From: Rhizobium sp. ZPR4 | GTDB taxonomy: Bacteria > Pseudomonadota > Alphaproteobacteria > Rhizobiales > Rhizobiaceae | Direction of reading: 5' to 3' | Length of the DNA: 64,000 nucleotides | Assembly (NCBI RefSeq): GCF_040215725.1 | Contig: NZ_CP157967.1 | Location: forward strand, 2,294,001 to 2,358,000 | Shown here: positions 61,964 to 64,000 of the stretch, piece by piece | Numbering within the stretch: the stretch's first letter is position 1 | Layout of the letters: every line of letters starts with the position of its first letter | Notes under the pieces: model-generated | Seen by the model: only the letters and a program-made list of their open reading frames with translations | The model's database searches: none | What the model was told of the DNA's origin: nothing | Made by a program: the position numbers and the translations under genes

Positions 61964-62320
61964 TCAGGCGCGGGCCCGTGCCGGACCCAAACCATCACGC
62001 TCTTCGAGCGCAGCGGCCTTGGCATATTCGGCCTGCATTTCCTCGAGCGAATTTTCCAGCGCTTCTTCCTGAACCTGCAGCTCCCGGATCGACACCTGCA
62101 GATTGTCCGCACGCTGGCGGGCAGCCTTGGCAAAGGTCGGGTAGGCAAAGTGGCTCGGATCGGAAATGCCGGACTTCTTCTCTTCGACGACGATCTGGCT
62201 TTCCAGTTCCTTCGTCATGCGGTCAAACTCCGCCATCATCATCTGCAGTTGCTGCAGCTGACGGCGTTTTTCGTTCACCTGAAACTCTTTCAGGCGAACA
62301 AGGCTCTCACGTGACTTCAT
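61964..62320 (-). CDS. fliJ: Flagellar FliJ-like protein
   Basis: A 118-residue protein that is nearly all coiled coil, as in FliJ: ESLVRLKEFQVNEKRRQLQQ, MMMAEFDRMTKELESQIVVE and LQVSIRELQVQEEALENSLE. FliJ helps type III flagellar export with FliI and FliH. ATG 62320 has GGGAG eight bases upstream; ATG 62326 is too close to it. It is divergent from ctrA, an arrangement seen in other rhizobia. Confidence 0.8.
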   Translation of the reverse strand: MKSRESLVRLKEFQVNEKRRQLQQLQMMMAEFDRMTKELESQIVVEEKKSGISDPSHFAYPTFAKAARQRADNLQVSIRELQVQEEALENSLEEMQAEYAKAAALEERDGLGPARARA

Positions 62321-62389
62321 ACGCATTACTCCCGTGATGCGAGACCCCGGCTCTCGATATTCGCGCCCGCCGAACCGCTTTGAGACGGC

Positions 62390-62397
62390 TTGGTTAA
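62390..62397 (-). promoter_or_regulatory. Possible CtrA box upstream of fliJ
   Basis: On the minus strand TTAACCAA matches seven of eight bases of the TTAACCAT motif reported for Sinorhizobium CtrA. It lies about 70 bases before fliJ. Confidence 0.35.
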
Positions 62398-62527
62398 AAA
62401 AATTTCCAGCGATCTTAATAAAAGCCTACCGCTGGTAACCTTTCGTTTACGGGCATCGTTAATGATAGGCGCAATGATTTAAGGCTCGGTAAATGTTGTG
62501 GTCGGAATTCGGCATATCGGCATTGGT

Positions 62528-62657
62528 GAGTCGGATGAATCACTTGGCGTTGGTTGTTAATGCAATACTTTAGGAGTCGATTTTACTGATTGTCGTTGGA
62601 AAACAGTGCAATGGAAAAATTATTTAATAAATTCGATACGACTTGCCAGAGTGAATC
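62528..62657. promoter_or_regulatory. Cluster of four GANTC (CcrM) sites upstream of ctrA
   Basis: GAGTC at 62528, GAATC at 62537, GAGTC at 62574 and GAATC at 62653 lie in 130 bases, where about 0.5 is expected by chance. GANTC methylation by CcrM controls ctrA transcription in Caulobacter. The surrounding 435-base gap (62327-62761) holds no gene. Confidence 0.6.
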
Positions 62658-62665
62658 AGAATTTG

Positions 62666-62673
62666 TTAACCAT
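62666..62673 (+). promoter_or_regulatory. CtrA binding half-site upstream of ctrA
   Basis: TTAACCAT matches the Sinorhizobium CtrA motif exactly and lies 88 bases before the ctrA start, consistent with autoregulation. Confidence 0.55.
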
Positions 62674-62761
62674 TACATGGCAGCTTCCAAATCAAGCAGT
62701 GATTTGATCGGTATCGCGTTAAGGGGCTGACGACCTTTCGGCGGCGGTAAAGGGGACAATT

Positions 62762-63463
62762 ATGCGGGTTCTACTCATTGAAGACGATAGCGCGACAGCG
62801 CAGAGCATCGAGCTGATGCTCAAATCCGAAAGTTTCAACGTCTACACCACCGATCTCGGTGAAGAAGGCGTCGATCTCGGAAAGCTCTACGATTACGACA
62901 TCATCCTTCTCGATCTCAATCTTCCCGATATGTCTGGCTACGAAGTGCTGCGCACTCTGCGCCTTTCGAAGGTCAAGACGCCGATCCTCATCCTCTCCGG
63001 CATGGCCGGCATCGAGGACAAGGTTCGCGGCCTCGGCTTCGGCGCCGACGACTATATGACCAAGCCTTTCCATAAGGATGAGCTGGTCGCCCGTATTCAT
63101 GCCATCGTCCGCCGTTCCAAGGGCCATGCCCAGTCTGTCATCATGACCGGCGAACTCATCGTCAACCTCGACGCCAAGACCGTCGAAGTCGGCGGCCAGC
63201 GCGTGCATCTGACCGGCAAGGAATATCAGATGCTGGAGCTGCTCTCGCTGCGCAAGGGCACGACGCTCACCAAGGAAATGTTCCTCAACCATCTCTATGG
63301 CGGCATGGACGAGCCGGAACTGAAGATCATCGACGTCTTCATCTGCAAACTCCGCAAGAAGCTGGCAAATGCTGCCGGCGGCGCCAACTACATCGAAACC
63401 GTCTGGGGTCGCGGCTACGTGCTGCGCGAGCCCGATAGCAACGATTTCGCCGAAAGCGCCTGA
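62762..63463 (+). CDS. ctrA: Cell-cycle master regulator CtrA
   Basis: A 233-residue OmpR-type response regulator. The receiver has the acidic pocket EDD at residues 7-9, phospho-acceptor D51 in [11 protein letters not shown] and K in [11 protein letters not shown]. The winged-helix DNA-binding domain (about 125-225) includes [20 protein letters not shown] and [19 protein letters not shown]. Position 51 and overall length equal Caulobacter CtrA. It controls cell division, motility and replication initiation. It is divergent from fliJ and linked to sciP. Confidence 0.97.
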   Translation: MRVLLIEDDSATAQSIELMLKSESFNVYTTDLGEEGVDLGKLYDYDIILLDLNLPDMSGYEVLRTLRLSKVKTPILILSGMAGIEDKVRGLGFGADDYMTKPFHKDELVARIHAIVRRSKGHAQSVIMTGELIVNLDAKTVEVGGQRVHLTGKEYQMLELLSLRKGTTLTKEMFLNHLYGGMDEPELKIIDVFICKLRKKLANAAGGANYIETVWGRGYVLREPDSNDFAESA

Positions 63464-63495
63464 GCCGCCTCCCCGTCTTTACCGCCGGCATACAG

Positions 63496-63524
63496 AAATC
63501 CCGCCTCTTGAGGCGGGATTTTTT
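63496..63524 (+). terminator. Rho-independent terminator after ctrA
   Basis: A 12-bp stem (63496-63507 with 63510-63521) has a T-tract reaching 63524. It begins 32 bases after the ctrA stop. Confidence 0.9.
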
Positions 63525-63551
63525 ATTGGCCTCAAAATGAAGCGCAAAATA

Positions 63552-63576
63552 ATAGCCGCCTCGAAAGGGCGGCTAT
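63552..63576 (-). terminator. Terminator after receiver gene
   Basis: A 9-bp stem (ATAGCCGCC at 63552-63560 with GGCGGCTAT at 63568-63576) is followed on the minus strand by TATTTTG. It ends the receiver gene at 63602 and is convergent with the ctrA terminator. Confidence 0.7.
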
Positions 63577-63601
63577 CCTCGTCCGATATGTCTCGCTGAA
63601 A

Positions 63602-63964
63602 TCAGGCGGCCGCGGCGCGATTTCCGAAGATGGCGGTCAGGATCTTGCGATCGAAGGGCTTCAGCAGAAAATCCGTGGCGCCCGCGCGTTTTCCGGCCAT
63701 CAGCTTGCGAAGATCGGCCTCGACAACGCAATAATAGATCTTCACGTTCTTGCCATTCGGCATGGCGCGAATGCTGGTGATGAGCTCGAGCGCCCCTTCC
63801 ATGCCGGCATCGACGATCAGATAGTCCGGAATTTCGGCCTGGCAGCGCATCAACGCTTCGCGGGCGTCGCCGGCTTCGCTCACGAGAAAATCCAGCTCGG
63901 ACAGGATCCGTTTGCCGACCTTGCGTACGACATCCGATGTATCCGTTATCATGAACCGCTGCAT
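63602..63964 (-). CDS. Single-domain response regulator
   Basis: A 120-residue stand-alone receiver. The likely phospho-acceptor is the aspartate in DYLIVDAGMEGALE near residue 51, and the conserved lysine is in DFLLKPFDRK near 102. The usual Thr/Ser after strand 4 appears to be a valine (YYCVVEADL), and the N-terminal acidic pocket is reduced to ITDTSD. ATG 63964 has GGGAG upstream. Position beside ctrA hints at a cell-cycle or motility link, but the partner kinase is not visible. Confidence 0.8.
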   Translation of the reverse strand: MQRFMITDTSDVVRKVGKRILSELDFLVSEAGDAREALMRCQAEIPDYLIVDAGMEGALELITSIRAMPNGKNVKIYYCVVEADLRKLMAGKRAGATDFLLKPFDRKILTAIFGNRAAAA

Positions 63965-64000
63965 GTGTGAGCTCCCTGGCATCAGCCGTCATCCTCCGAC

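Noticed and set aside
1..64000. CRISPR arrays, insertion sequences, integrases, tRNA or rRNA genes
   Set aside because: No spaced direct repeats, transposase or integrase motifs, or cloverleaf/rRNA sequences were seen anywhere in the window.

Overview
The window reads as chromosomal DNA of a fast-growing rhizobium (Alphaproteobacteria, Rhizobiaceae, probably Rhizobium or a near relative). The evidence is a CtrA/SciP pair beside a FliJ gene, a PhyR-NepR-EcfG general stress locus, a hmuPSTUV haem-uptake operon with TGA-N9-TCA iron boxes, a urease cluster with the extra genes typical of rhizobia, and palindromic intergenic repeats of the rhizobial type. Nearly all of it is dense, GC-rich coding sequence in operons. 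I see no insertion sequence, prophage, integrase, tRNA, rRNA or CRISPR array. Species identity is inferred, not proven.

Layout. 1-6673: a sugar ABC importer and two sugar-catabolic enzymes on the minus strand, divergent from a LacI-type repressor, with a perfect palindromic operator between them. 6764-8584: a truncated haemoglobin, a DUF423 membrane protein, and a three-gene operon ending in an IsdG-type haem monooxygenase. 8786-14796: a TonB/IalB pair divergent from hmuP-S-T-U-V. 14966-15730: two small membrane proteins behind a stress-sigma promoter. 15827-18832: ecfG, nepR, phyR and an HWE histidine kinase, with matching EcfG promoters. 19313-31023: a complete reductive pyrimidine-degradation locus (preT, preA, rutR, N-carbamoyl-beta-alanine amidohydrolase, dihydropyrimidinase) plus a cupin gene and an ABC importer, and a frameshifted SEC-C gene at 22157-22398. 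31412-35936: an RND efflux pair. 35975-43748: urease genes (D, A, B, C, then E, F, G) interleaved with DUF1272, DUF1311, a glycosyltransferase-like gene and a GGDEF gene. 43925-45701: a methyltransferase and a 2-hydroxyacid dehydrogenase. 45850-51433: a LIV-type branched-chain amino acid importer. 51741-59442: heterotetrameric sarcosine oxidase soxBDAG and a dimethylglycine/sarcosine dehydrogenase-like protein. 59770-60564: cysQ. 60867-63964: sciP, a small acetyltransferase, fliJ, ctrA and a single-domain receiver protein.

How it fits together. Several blocks recover nitrogen or one-carbon units: pyrimidines, urea, sarcosine/dimethylglycine and amino acids. Pyrimidine breakdown and sarcosine oxidation would release ammonia, CO2 or formaldehyde, and urease adds ammonia. 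The haem block combines uptake (HmuTUV, TonB), intracellular handling (HmuS) and ring cleavage (the IsdG-like enzyme), and both of its control regions carry the same iron-box pattern. The stress block is a self-contained partner-switch circuit.

I found no wholly new multi-gene system. The strongest leads are: (a) a DUF2325 gene and a 92-residue unknown gene translationally coupled ahead of the haem monooxygenase, under a candidate iron box; (b) four near-identical EcfG promoters, two of them back to back; (c) candidate RutR operators ahead of two pyrimidine-degradation units; (d) a glycosyltransferase-like gene and a GGDEF gene inside the urease cluster; (e) a SEC-C gene broken by two single-base homopolymer changes.
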